Origin: Phaeosaccion multiseriatum
Lineage: Eukaryota; Ochrophyta, other classes
NCBI GenBank assembly: GCA_965112735.1
Contig: OZ218956.1
Location: 3,410,001-3,474,000 of the forward strand
Length of the DNA stretch: 64,000 nt
Direction: 5' to 3'
Shown one piece after another: positions 14,105 to 25,716 of the stretch. The position numbers were made by a program, and so were the translations under genes. The notes below the pieces were generated by a model. That model ran no database searches and was not told the origin of the DNA. It was given only the letters and a program-made list of their open reading frames with translations. Numbering within the stretch: position 1 is the first letter of the stretch; the number at the start of each line of letters is the position of its first letter.

Positions 14105-17087
14105 TCATTCTCCTCCCCATTCACAGTCCTCCTCCATCTTCTTCTCCTCTTCCCGCGAGCGCTCATGAGCGCCAGCAGAACCGCCCTTCCCCTTCTCCTC
14201 CACCTCCTCCTCCTCGTGCTGCTGCCCCACCTCTCCCCTTCGGAATCCTTCCTCTTCATCCTCCTCCTCCTGCCCTCGCCCCATCCTGAGTCCCTCATCT
14301 TCCTCCTCCCTGTCTCCCCCCTCCTGCTGAGAGGGAAACCCCCCTCCTCCCACTGGCGGTGGCGGATGGGGGGGAAGCATAACGCCAGATGTAACGCCAG
14401 GTGTAACGCCAGGTGTAACGCCAGATGGTGGCAAGGACCCCACCCCAAACAGCCCCCCTCCGTAGTGGTATGGCGAGGAAGACACGGGAACGGGAGCATG
14501 AAACACCCCCCCCGTCGGCCCGCTGTGGCGGCTGTGTGAGGACGTATCAAAGGAGGGGGGACGCATGCTCATGCCCATGTGCTCCCAATGGGATGCGGCC
14601 CCCGCACCCCCCACCCCCACCCCTACTGGCCAGCCACCACCAGACCCCGATGAGCGCGAATCGTAGAGGTGCTGCTGCATCACCACCCCCTGCTGCTGCT
14701 GGTGCCACTGCTCGCTCTCAAACCGTTGCTGCTGTCGCTGCCTTGTGTAGGCCGCACTCGCAGCCGACCCTTGCCGCCGATTGTGGTGATTGAAGGAGTC
14801 GCTGCCCTTGCCCTTCTTCTTGCTTAGCCCTGCCCTCGCCAGCCCGACCGCTAGGCCTCTCGCACTCAACTGGCGACTGCTGCCTATGCCCCTGCCCGTA
14901 GCACCACCACCCCTACCACTCTTCCCACTACTCACACCGCTGCCGACGCTCCCTCCGCTGACACAGCTATTAGCGCTGCCGCTACGGCTCAGCTCCGAGT
15001 GCCCCCGGGTCAAGCCGCTTACGCCGCTCATGTCTGACTTGTGTCGCCTCCTGTTGCTCGAGCCACCATCACTGCCCGCACCACTACCGCTGTCCATCCC
15101 GGCAGCATCGCCGTTAAGAGCAAAGAGCCTGTGGGGGTGCCGCCCTCGTCCGCCTCGATGGCGGGGCGGGGTAATGGTTGGTGCTGTTGCTGTGCCTATT
15201 GGTGCACCACCGCCGTTAGAGTCGTCGCCAGCACCATCCCCTTGTTGTTGTTGTTGTTGTTGCTGCTGCTTATCGGGAGGTGTTCTGTACCATCTGTTCG
15301 GAGAGCCCTTTCGAATGCCCTTTTGGGAGGACGAGGATAGAGCAGCAGCAGCAGCAGCAGGAGAGGCACCGGACCCCGGTGGGGCAGTAGAGCAGCTGGA
15401 CCCATGGGGGTGGGCACGAGATCCATCCCCGCTGTTGTCGGAGCCCCCCCGGGAATCGTCCGATTCGTGGCCTGAGAAGGCTTCGTCGCGCTCGGAGTAA
15501 CAGTCATCAAAGTTCAATCCTTTGTGCTTGTCGTCGCACATGGAGCCACAGCGAATGAGTCTGGATAACCCGCACATGGCTGCGGTGACGCAAATAATAG
15601 CGTGAAATAAAAACACGCCGCTCATACTCTTGATGTCGAGCGATGTAGCGCCGAGTTCACTTGAGGACTCAACGGTGGAGGCGTAAAAGGACGTGCAGTC
15701 CGGGTTGTTGTTGATGCCGTCAATGTAGGTGGTGAAAGCGCGGGTGAGATGCCCCTGTTCGAACAATTGGGCCTGCAGCACCCCAATCACGCTACCCACA
15801 AAGGCCGTGCACTTATCCAACTGGTTAAGGTCGGACTCGACGGCGAAGGACCCTCCGTAGAGCTGTGGAATGAGGAGATGAGAGAGAAAGAGAGAGAGAG
15901 ACAGCGAGAGAGAGAGAGAGAGAGACACACGGAGAGAGAGGGAGAGGGTGAGATACATAGATAGAGATAGAGTGTATTGTGTGTGTGTTGGTGCGTCGGG
16001 TATGTTGTTGTGCGTGCGTGGCGTCGTCGCCAACCCTATGCGGTCTCTTTTCGGCAACTCACAACTTACAACAGTGTACAGTGTGCGTGCAAGTGCTTGT
16101 ACACGCACCCACAACCCACGCACGCACCCACAACCCACGCACGCACCCACAACCCACGCACGCACCCACAACCCACGCACGCACCCACAACCCACGCACG
16201 CACCTACAACCCACGCGCGCACCCACTTACCTCGATCTGAGCCCCGACGAACTTCGCCGAGCAAGTAGGGTTGGACTCACGCTGAGGTGGGGAGGGGCGA
16301 AGAGAAGAGAAGAGAAGAGAAGAGAAGAGAAGAGAAGAGGGAGGGAGGGAGAGAGTGGGAGATTGATAGAGAGGGAGGGGGGGGGGGGGGGGTGAGAGAG
16401 AGAGAGTGACCAAGGGAAAAAGAGAGAGGCACACACGCACACACACTCACGCGCCCACACCCACCCGCACACCCACCCGCACCCACGCACCCACACGCAC
16501 GCACTTTGACCATGAGGGACTTGAGCTGAGCAAACGTCCCCACAACGCCCACGCACTCGCCAGATGCGATGCTGTTGAACATCTCTGAGCCCGGCACCTG
16601 AGTGAGTGAGTGAGTGGGTGAGTGGGTAGGTGGGTGAGTGGGTGGGTGGGTGAGTGAGTGAGTGAGGGGGTGAGTGAGTGAGTGAGTGGGTGTGTGGTCG
16701 AGTGAGTGGGTGAGGAGGGAGGGAGGGAGGGAGTCAGTGAGTGAGTGAGTGAATGAGGAGTGAGTGAGTGAGTGAGTGAGTGAGTGAGTGAGTGAGTGAG
16801 TGAGTGAGTGAGTGAGTGAGTGAGTGGGTCAGGAGCGAGGGAGTGAGGGAGTGAGTGAGTGAGTGAGTGAGTGAGTGATACCTCGATGTAGCGGAGGGCG
16901 GGGCCGTAGAAGGCAGGCACCACATCGACAGTGGTGGAGCCTGCTCTGATGCAGATTGTGTCAACGTTGGTAATGGCGGACTGAGAGAGAGAGATGGTGT
17001 GTGTGTGTGGGGGGGGGGGAGAGGTGGAGGGAGGGAAGGAGGGGAGGTGGGAGAGGGAGAGGTAGGGGGAGAGAGGGTCAGAGAGAA

Positions 17088-17121
<34 letters not shown>

Positions 17122-19366
17122 GAAACGAAATCAGCAGCAAGCGAGAGGAAAACGGGAGAGCGACACAGAGCGGGCTGTTACAGAAGACAAGAAGACACTC
17201 TTCACGGAGGTTACTCGTCAGTGACGCACTTACATCGACTGAGCTCATGCGCAGGACGTTTCCCTCCTCCTGCGTGAGGAACGAGGCCATGTTGGCGGTG
17301 TAACTGTAGCGGCAGATGGAGGGCGAGGGGAAGCTGAATCAGGGCATACCATAGAGGACGCATACTTCTCGATGAAACGCACGAAACGCACGAACTAACC
17401 TGGCCACAAGGATGAGGACCACGAAGGACCAGCTCCAGCCGAAGAGACGCCCCGACAGGGACGACGGACTCCAAGTCGCCACTTGGGTGAACGTCGTGGC
17501 GGACAGGTATAGCGACTGGGGGGACGGAGTGAGAGGGAGGGAGGGAGGGGGGGAGGGGGGGGGAGAGAGATGGAGAAAGAAATGTGAGATGTGTGTGAGT
17601 AAAAGACAGAGAGGGGGGGGGGGAGAGAAAGAGAGAGCAAGAGAGAGGGATGGAGAGACAGAGCGAGAGACGTCAAGTGTGGTGTGGTGTGATGCGACAG
17701 TGTGTGACTGACAGCACGTACGACACACGAACTCGTACGTAACCCTACGTACCATGCTGAGCGAGGCGAGCATGCCCCGGGGGGGAAGGTGCTGGGCAGC
17801 CACCTCCGGAATGAGCTCGTCCTCCTCCGTGAAGCATCCTAAGAACACACGCACACATATAAACACAAACGCAAGACAAAGAGGCCGTTACGGAATTGAA
17901 TACTCCGTGCTCCTCCCCCTCCCTCCTCCGTCCCTCCACTGCCATCCCTCACCATTGGCCTGGCACGCTAAGTACTTAGGCTTGTGTTGCCGGAAGGAGC
18001 CGTAGTCCTTACTGGACTCCACTCCGTGCTCGTACATGTACATCACTATGGCCGTCAGCACCTGGTGTCAGGAGATGGCAGGAGGTGGCAGGTGTCGGGG
18101 AGAGGGAAGGCGTGTGTGTGTGTGTGTGTGTGCGTGTGTGCGTGTGTGTGCGGGTGGGTGTTTGTGTGTGGGGGTAGTTGGGAGAAGGAATTTGGGAGAA
18201 GGAAGAGGCATATACGCTGTGATGGAAGTGCCTCTACCCCTCTCTCTCCTCTCTGCCTCTCTGCTTCTTGTGCCTCTCTTCCCTCTGTCCCTCCGCCTCT
18301 CTCCTTCAGATTGGTTTAGTGTGCACACCTTCACGCCTTCCACAAGACAGATTGGCAGACTGACAGACAGAGAGAAGAGAGAAAGACAGACTGACAGACA
18401 GAGGAAGAGAGAAACAGACAAAGACTGACAGAGAGAGAAAGAGAGAGCACGCAGACCGAAACATACCCTTACACTCACCCACCCATCCACACACCCACCC
18501 ACCCACCCCCCCCCCCACACACACGCACACGTTCCCCTTACCTTGAAAAGCAAGATGTAACCCCACAGGCCCCAGGAGAAGGGCTTGAAGAAGTTGAGTA
18601 GCTCCTCCACATAGCTCTTGGCGGTGGACTCCTCCATTGTCACGGCGTACAGCGAGGTATCGAGGAAGTGGAAGGGAAAAAGAATGCCCTGCTCCCTGCG
18701 CGAAGCCGTGTCCAGGAACCAGATACCCACCATGTCGACGTGAGGGACAACATTCGTCAGCCAGTCGTTCCACGTCTCCCCCAGGTAGACGTTGGGCCCA
18801 TTGATGGCCACAGGCACCACTGTAAAGTTGCCGAGCGCAGCCGTCTGCACGAGGACGTCTATCATGAGGCCTCCAGTGAAGGTGCTCGTAGCAGCGTCGT
18901 AATCTACCATGGGGTGCAGAGGGTCAACTGCAACAGTGACCTCCCGACCGGAGAGGGCATGCATGAAGTTCACGCTGCCGCTGTCCGTGCTGACGGCCAG
19001 GTCGCACCAGTTGTTCTGCGCGTGAATATGCTCGGTGTAGTGGTCCCAGCGCATATTCTCGACCAGAGAGAACTGACCTGCGACCATCACCTGCCCACCA
19101 GGCAAGGAGCCCAGCCCGCCCAGCAGGGCAAGCAGGAGTAGCAGCAGCAGCGAAGGCCTTGGCTTCGGCTGAAAAACCTTTATACCCCGCCTCGTTGCAG
19201 AACAAGTGCGCCCTCGCGGCTGCTCCTGCTGCTGCGGCTGCTGCTGCGGCTGCTGCTGCTTCTGCGGGTGTTGACATCCCCCGCTCTGGAGCACGTCTCG
19301 GCCTCTCCCCGCTAAGTCAAGCTCACCAACCCCCACGTATCGACCATCTCGACTCCGCCTAGGCAT
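14105..19366 (-). CDS. Ionotropic glutamate receptor-like ligand-gated ion channel
   Basis: Nine exons on the minus strand: 19366-18542, 18061-17953, 17838-17753, 17515-17400, 17303-17234, 16980-16882, 16597-16505, 16281-16231 and 15862-14105, giving 1068 aa. A Gln-rich head and a poly-Leu signal-anchor (about 72-82) precede ligand-binding half S1 ('REVTVAVDPLHPMVDY', then 'TASRREQGILFPF', similar to the family RE...DFSxPF region). M1 is about 262-288. The pore/M3 region reads 'SLSGRLFGWSWSF' then the hallmark SYTANMASFLT (379-389). S2 follows, and M4 is about 563-585. A tail of about 480 residues, very rich in Ser, Gly, Gln and His, ends the protein. There is no amino-terminal LIVBP domain. 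The family gates cations across the plasma or organelle membrane on binding amino acids; the ligand here cannot be told from the sequence. Most exon boundaries are phase 0 and supported by family continuity. Confidence 0.92.
16105..16213 (-). repeat. 19-bp tandem repeat in channel intron 8
   Basis: About 5.7 copies of ACGCACCCACAACCCACGC (plus-strand reading) lie next to the 5' splice site of the channel gene's last intron. On the coding strand this is GT-rich. Confidence 0.85.
16598..16881 (-). repeat. CTCACT repeats filling a channel intron
   Basis: Almost the whole intron between exons 6 and 7 of the channel gene is GTGA tetramer on the plus strand, i.e. CTCACTCACT on the coding strand, interrupted by CCCTCCC blocks. 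Confidence 0.9.
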
Positions 19367-19873
19367 CTCTCCCCTCGATGCACTCACAACCCTCCACCCG
19401 TTGCTGTGGATGTCATTGGGGGAGGTATCTTCCCGTCATCGTCTTCCGTCTCCCTCCCTCTCTCCCCTCTCTCCTCTCTTGCTCTGCTCTTAGTTCAGAC
19501 CACCAGCAGTAGCAGACAAGTTGTAAGTAGCAGAAAGAGGGATTGATGTAGGGCGGAGACACAGAGAGGAGCAAAAGCAAGGACGAAAGCCTAAACAGCA
19601 AACGAGGGAGGGGGCGGCAAAACGTGAAATCGATATCGATATACTATTTCGAGTTTGGAGTCGGTTGGGCATCGATACATTGTAGATCCAGGGAGAGACG
19701 GCAGAGCAATGATGCAGGGATGGGAAAGCGTGCTTCTTTCAACTTTCAACCACGCAGCTGTTGCCGGGCCGTTGCCCTAATCCCTTCCTGGGTGTTAGGC
19801 CACACACTCGGCTGCAACTACGGCTACTGCTGCCGTTGTCTCAGCAACTACTACAACTACTAGACTACTCCTC

Positions 19874-19917
<44 letters not shown>

Positions 19918-20490
19918 GCGCTTGACTCTCCCATTGTTCCAACCCCGACATCCTCTTGTTTTCGTCTTCCTTTCTTGCTGGGTTTGATTCGTCCTTTAGC
20001 AGGTATCCCACCACCCCCGCACCGTCTCCGTTATGAACATCGTATGGGAGCCAAGCCCACGCGTCAATCTGCCTCGTCCGTATCTCTCCGACAGGACCGA
20101 CCGAGGGAGGCAGTCTCCTCCACAATCTCCACTGTCTGTCTATCATACCTCCAACATTCACCCGCCCTGCCTGCCTCCCTGGGCTGTGGACCCCCCCTCT
20201 CCTCCCCTCCCCTCCCCTCCCCTCCCTCTCCCTCTCCTCTCCGTAGGCACCAATCCTCATCCTTCCATCCTTGGCCACACACGCACGCACACACGCACGC
20301 ACACACGCACGCACACGCGCCCGCAGCACACACGCATGCGCCCGCAGCAGCCGATTGGCCCTGCCCTTGACCCATACAATCAACCCTTGACCCGAGCCAT
20401 TCAAGCCACTTCCATCATCATCATAATCATCATCATCATCATCTCGCTCCAATACCGCCCGCGTCTCCGTCCTTCCCCTCACCGCGCCCC
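19367..20490. other. Intergenic region with trinucleotide repeats and a possible extra exon
   Basis: This region lies upstream of the channel gene and downstream of the plastid NmrA/SDR-like gene, both on the minus strand. It holds (CTG)14 at about 19876-19917, an AT-containing stretch near 19625-19680 with repeated ATCGATAT, a CCCCT tract (about 20199-20235), an ACGCACAC repeat (20280-20320) and (ATC)n (about 20414-20446). On the minus strand 20135-19865 is open and protein-like ('RQIDAWAWLPYDVHNG'), ending in poly-Gln; see the findings. No promoter element was recognised. Confidence 0.5.
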
Positions 20491-23400
20491 TTACTCCATC
20501 GGCAAGAGGGCCTCGAGCTCATCCGCCTCCTCATAATCGTCATCGTCATCGTCGTCCTCTCCCTGCTTGCGGGCATAATTGGCCGTCGTCACAGCATGAA
20601 GAGCGCGCGAGTCATCGGAATAGCACTCTCCGAGGGCATCGGGGTCGGTGGGGAACCACTCTGGCTGCCCGAAGATCCAGTCCTCGATGTTCTCGCCCAG
20701 CTCCTCGCTCAGCACGAGCTTCCACGAGCGGGTGAATGCGTAGTTCCAGTTTGACCGAACCTTCACGAACTCCTGTTTGTGTTTGTTATTGTACGTTCAT
20801 TACAACATCAGAGGGTATATGAGAGGTTGTGAGAGGTTTGTATGTGAAGAGGAGTGGGCGACATTTATGAGAGGCGTATGGCGAGAGTATTGCACAACAC
20901 CACGACCCCCACCATTCCTCCCCCCCCCCCCCCTTCCTCCCTGCTCCTTCTGCCGCCATCCATCCATTGCCATCCATTGCCATCTGTGCCATACATACCT
21001 CTCCCTCCCTCTTTCTCTGCCCATCTCTGTCTCTCTCTTTCTCTCCCCCTACCACGCCCGCCCCTGACTTCTCTCTCTTCCATCTCCCCCCCCCTCCCTC
21101 CCTCCCTCTCCCTCCCTCTCCCTCCCTCCCTCTCCCTCTCCCTCCCTCCCTCTCCCTCTCCGTCCCTCCCTCTCTCTCCCTCTCTCTCCCTCCCTCCCTC
21201 TCCCTCCCTCTCCCTCTCCCTCCCTCTCCCTCCCTCCCTCGCTCTCCCTCTCCCTCCCTCTCTCCCGCCCCCACATTCCCTCTCCCTGTCTCCCTTCCTC
21301 CTCCGCCCCCCCCCTTCCCTCCCTCTCCGTGCACCCACCTGCTCAGTGAGAGTGGTCTTGCCAGCCCAGGACATCTGATGCCAGGTCCTCCTCAGGAAGG
21401 TGATGGCGTCCTGGGTGGCCTTTTCCATGCGCTCACGAGTCTTCTCAGCATCCACCTGAGGCGGTTTCAGGATGTTGAGCGAGAGAGAGGGTCAGTGAGT
21501 GAGTGAGTGAGTGAGTGGGTGGGTGGGTAGGAGTGAGTGAGTGAGTGAGTGAGTGAGTGAGTGAGTGAATGAGTGAATGAGTGAGTAAGTGAGTGGGTGG
21601 GAGTGAGTGAGTGAATGAGTGAGTGAGTGGGAGTGAGTGGGTGGGTGGGAGTGAGTGAGTGAGTGAGTGAGTGAGTGAGTGAGTGGGTGGGTGGGTGAAT
21701 GAGTGAGTGGGTGACGGGTGAGTGAGTGAGTAAGCGAGTGCGTTCAACTGAGCTAGAAGGAAAGTGTGTGCATGTACTTCATTCAGGTACAGGGGTGTAC
21801 GGGTGATAAAAGCGAGAGAGACTTCTTGAAGCAAGTAACGTGCTCGCTCACCTCGGGAGTCTCCCTGCTCTCCTTCACCCACTTGTCAATATCCTCCTTG
21901 GTGCTAGCCTGGATCTTGTTGCGCTCCATCTGCCTCCTCTCCTCAGCAGTGCTGTTCTTGCGCAGCTGGGGTGAGTGAGTGAGGGGGTGGGCGAGTGAGT
22001 GGGAGGGTGAGTGGATGTGTGAGTGAGTGAGTGAGTGAGTGAGTGAGTGAGGGGTGGGGTGAGTGAGTGAGAGGGTGAGTGGATGTGTGAGTGAGTGAGT
22101 GAGTGAGTGAGGGGGTGGGCGAGTGAGTGAGAGGGTGAGTGCATGTGTGAGTGAGTGAGTGAGTGAGTGAGTGAGTGAGTGAGGGGGTGGGTGAGTGAGT
22201 GAGTGGGTGAGATAGAGTGGATGGGTGAGTGAGTAAGCGAGCGAGTGTGTGATGATTGGGTGAGGGAGGAATGAGTAACTCACCTCCCACTCGTCTGCGA
22301 AGGGGATAAGTTCTCCGTCGAACATGCCCTCGTACTCCTCCCTGATTCCCTTGCCTGTTGGTGGTGTGCGAGTGTTGTGTGGTATGGTGTAGGGAGAGAG
22401 AGAGAGAGAGACAGAGATGGAGGTGTGATGTGGTGTAACCCGGGAGCGGCAACAGCAACGGGGGTGTTGTGAGGGTGAGGTTCGTTAAGTACGTAAGAGG
22501 TCAGTAGAGAAGTTCAGAGCAGAGCCCCCCCTAAGAAGAAGGCGGCAGGCCCGGGATCCGTCCATCCTCTCTCTCTGTGTGTGTGTGTGTGTGTGCGTGC
22601 GTTCGTACGTGCCTCTGTTGTACTATCACATGGCTCTGTTGTCTCCCCCCCCCCCCCCATCTCTCTCACACACGCCCTGTCCTGGCCCTCATGCCATCAT
22701 GCCCCCACCGTATGCCTCCACTCATCCACCCACCCATCCACTGCCACCCCCCCCCTCCATCCACTGCCATCTCCTCTCACCTTGCCTACGGCAGTCGTCC
22801 AGGTAGGCGATGTCAAGCTCCGACCCCATGGTGAAAGATACGAACCTATCCGTGGCGTTGTTGATCATCAGCGTCTGAGGCGTGGAGGGGGGGTGGGGAG
22901 GAGGAGGAGGAGGAGGAGGAAGCGAAAGATGGTGAGCGTGAGGGAGCGTACACACACACACGGCATCAATCTTAGGGTATCATTCACTTGATCCTATGCA
23001 CCTCCTTCTCCCTCTCCCTCCCTCTCTCTCCTCTCCCTCCCTCCCTCTCTCCTCTCTCTCCCTGCCTATTCTCCCTATCCCCATTGCCCTGCCGTATGGC
23101 CTATGACGACGACTGCACAACCCAAACAACCAAGTCGAAGAACCAACTTGCTCACTTACCTCTGCTGCGAATCTGACCATGTCATCCCTGGGGATGCTGT
23201 CGTCCTCAACCTTGACGGTGGGGTTGAGGGAGATGTGGAAAGCCTGCCCAGGCGCATCGTCAGTCATCTGAAGGCAAGACAGGAGGGGGGCAACACACAG
23301 ATACAGACACAGGGGAAGAGAGAAGGGGGGGGGGGGGGGTCCGAGTGAGTGAGAGCTGGGGGGCGCGGGACGTCCGAGTGAGTCCAGAGGCGGACGCGCT

Positions 23401-24491
23401 TGGGAGAGCAGGGTTGGGTATGATGGGCAGGCAGGGGCTCTGTCGGACAGGCGGAGGCAGGCGGACTACCTTGGGCCACTTGCCCCTACCTCACTGGCCC
23501 CAAAGCAGGATGGCCAAGCGAAGAGAGAGGCGTGAGGGTTGGATGGAGTTAAAACAGCAGAGCGGGAGAGAGCATACCAACCCTGCTGCTTACAGGCAGC
23601 CCCCCCCCCCTCCCTCTGTCCCTCCTACACAAGCTTCGGTCGGTCGGGCAGTTTGGCTCTTCGCTTCCCTTCCGCTCATCTCAGGAGTCATGCCAGTCTC
23701 TTCTCCGCCACCTCCGCTCCCTCCGCTGAGTCGCTCACCTTGCCGGTTCGGATGAAAGTATAGTCCTTGATCTTCTTGAGGCCGCTCAGCTTGTCCTTGC
23801 GAGCGTCGATTTCCTCCCCGGTCATCTGCGAGGTCATAATGACGTGCTTGACCTCCGCAGTCTGCGCCGCCTCAATGAGGCCCTCCAACTTGTCCTTATC
23901 CGCATCAAAGCACAGCCACGCGTCGCACCCCTTCAGCTTCTCGGTCATGACCTTGCCATCGTTCCTGTCCCCCTCCTCGAACTCCAGCTTGTCCAGCAAA
24001 CCCGTGTAGCGGGCACTGCGAGACACGAGACGCTTACGCGCGAAGGCCGCGTCTTTGCAGAAGCAATTGATCTTCGTCCACACCTTCTGCGAGTGGAGGA
24101 TGTCAAAGATGAGCTGGTCCTGCTTGTCCGACTCCTCCATGAAGCCGCTCACCAGCACCGTGCCCCCCTGCTGCCTTGGTGGGGCCTTGGCAGGCTTGGG
24201 CGGCATCTCGCTCTTGCTCTTGCCAGCGTCATTATAGCTGTAAGTCTGGGTTGGCTCGAAGGTGATATCAAACAACTTCGTCGACCCCGTGTGCCCCTTC
24301 TTTGCCTGGTGCATCGCCCGCCCTGTCCGTCGCAGGCTGTCGACGCTATTTACCACCCTGCTGCCCGCGGCGGGCGAGCGGACAGGCGCAACCCCGTGCG
24401 GCACAAATCCTCTGACACATACGCTGACTCCGATTACCGCCGCCGCCGTCAAAAGCAGCCCTGCGCCGCTTCTGGAGCGTCTGATCGCCAT
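20491..24491 (-). CDS. Plastid-targeted NmrA/atypical-SDR-like protein with novel C-terminal half
   Basis: Seven exons on the minus strand: 24491-23739, 23267-23160, 22874-22781, 22354-22284, 21965-21852, 21455-21339 and 20772-20491, giving 512 aa. The N-terminus is a signal peptide ending 'SVCVRGF-VPHG', a plastid-type cleavage motif. Residues about 95-250 look like a Rossmann-type NAD(P)-binding fold of the NmrA/atypical SDR kind ('GGTVLVSGFMEES', 'KGCDAWLCFDADKDKLEGLI', 'VKHVIMTSQMTG'), with a GGTVLVSG loop in place of the usual GxxGxxG, so cofactor binding is doubtful. The C-terminal 250 residues ('GSELDIAYLDDC', 'RTWHQMSWAGKTTLTEQ', an Asp-rich stretch near the end) match nothing I recognise. 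The TAA stop overlaps a good donor (GA|GTAAGG), so a longer isoform is possible. Head-to-head with APC10, 191 bp between ATGs. Confidence 0.8.
21493..22262 (-). repeat. CTCACT-repeat introns of the NmrA/SDR-like gene
   Basis: Two consecutive introns (21456-21851 and 21966-22283) are largely GTGA tetramers on the plus strand, equal to CTCACT on the coding strand, with GGTGGGTGGG interruptions. The exon between them (21965-21852) is free of repeat. Confidence 0.9.
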
Positions 24492-24682
24492 GATGCTCAA
24501 CCCCACTTCTATTGCAGTGCAGTGCTCCTACCTGTGGTTTGTACAGGGTATGGCTGGTTTCTTTCTTTTGGCAAGTCAAAAGCGCAGAACGGGGCCACCC
24601 CGGGAGAATCACAGCGGCCGCGGAGAACCACCTTTGCTCCTTCTCCTTCATTCCTTTCCTTTTACACTCTACTCTCGATACC
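24492..24682. promoter_or_regulatory. Compact bidirectional promoter region (NmrA/SDR-like gene and APC10)
   Basis: Only 191 bp separate the ATG of the plastid NmrA/SDR-like gene (24491, minus) from that of APC10 (24683, plus). Both 5' UTRs and both promoters must fit here. A NotI-like GCGGCCGC-type GC cluster lies at about 24613-24620. Confidence 0.55.
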
Positions 24683-25680
24683 ATGGACACTACAACGGGG
24701 TCTACGGGAACCGCAGGAGGTGCCGCAGGAGAAGCAGCAGTAGAGGACCAAAACTTGGACAAGACCTTCATCGACCCCCTGAAGCACCGAGAGATCGGGG
24801 GCGATGCGGTGTGGTCTCTGTCGACAGCCAAGCCGGGGAACGGGATCGAGCAGATCAGGGACGATGACTTGGAGTCGTACTGGCAGTCCGATGGCACGCA
24901 GCCGCACCTCATCAACGTGCAATTCATCAAGAAGGTGACCATCGAGCAAGTCTCGCTGTACCTGGACTACACCTCGGACGAGGTGAGAAGAGGAGGAGGT
25001 GGAACTGTTCTTGCATGTGTATGTGTGTGTGTGTGTGTGTTTGTGTGTGTGTATGTGTGTGTCTGTATGTGTGTGTGTGTTAGGAGAGATAGGGGGGAAT
25101 CGGGAGGAAAGAGCGGCGCCACTGAGCTTGCTGCAAACCTGTCATCTTTTCAAACCCCGCTTTTCGCCAGGCCTACCACTAAACCTGTGTGTCCCCCATC
25201 TTCGGCAACAACACGCGCGCAACGCATTCTCCCACTTTCGCTGCTGGTGCATCTGTCTTGCTTCTCCCCTCCCTCCGTCCGTCCGTCACTCCCTCCCTCC
25301 CTCCCTCCCTCCCTCCCTCCCTTCCCGTCGTCCCCTCGTGCCTTCGTCCCCTGCCTCCTCCTCCACAGAGCTACACGCCCAAGAAGCTCTCCTTCCGCGT
25401 GGGCAACACCTTTCACGACCTTGTCGAGGTCAAGGTGGTAGAGCTTCACGAGCCTGTGGGGTGGAAGACAGTGGCCCTCTTCTCACAGGGTGGCACCCTT
25501 GGACCTGGGCACAGGTCTGCCAGCCCTGTCAGGGCACATCTGCTGCAGATCTGTGTGTTAAACATGCATCAGAACGGAAGAGACACGCACGTGCGCCAGG
25601 TGAAGGTGTTCGGGCCTCGCCACGCGGGGGTGCAGGACAGCTTTTCCACCCTGGAGTTCCAACAGTTCAACACCATTCGC

Positions 25681-25683
<3 letters not shown>
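24683..25683 (+). CDS. APC10: Anaphase-promoting complex subunit 10 (DOC1)
   Basis: Two exons, 24683-24982 and 25369-25683, phase 0, give 204 aa. The DOC beta-sandwich is recognisable: '[22 protein letters not shown]', '[20 protein letters not shown]', '[15 protein letters not shown]' and '[18 protein letters not shown]'. The last two residues are Ile-Arg, the IR tail by which APC10 docks on the TPR subunit APC3/Cdc27. The protein is the co-receptor for D-box substrates of the APC/C ubiquitin ligase in mitosis. A GA-rich N-terminal extension of about 20 residues is unremarkable. A (GAT)n tract starts at the stop codon (25681) and runs through about 25714. The intron has a GT-rich 5' part and a CCCTCCCT 3' part. 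Confidence 0.95.

Positions 25684-25716
<33 letters not shown>

Noticed and set aside
14105-16264. 719-residue open frame on the minus strand read as one exon
   Set aside because: Its first about 135 residues translate the 19-bp and CT repeats of an intron. The channel family continues instead from exon 8 (16281-16231) to an acceptor at 15862.
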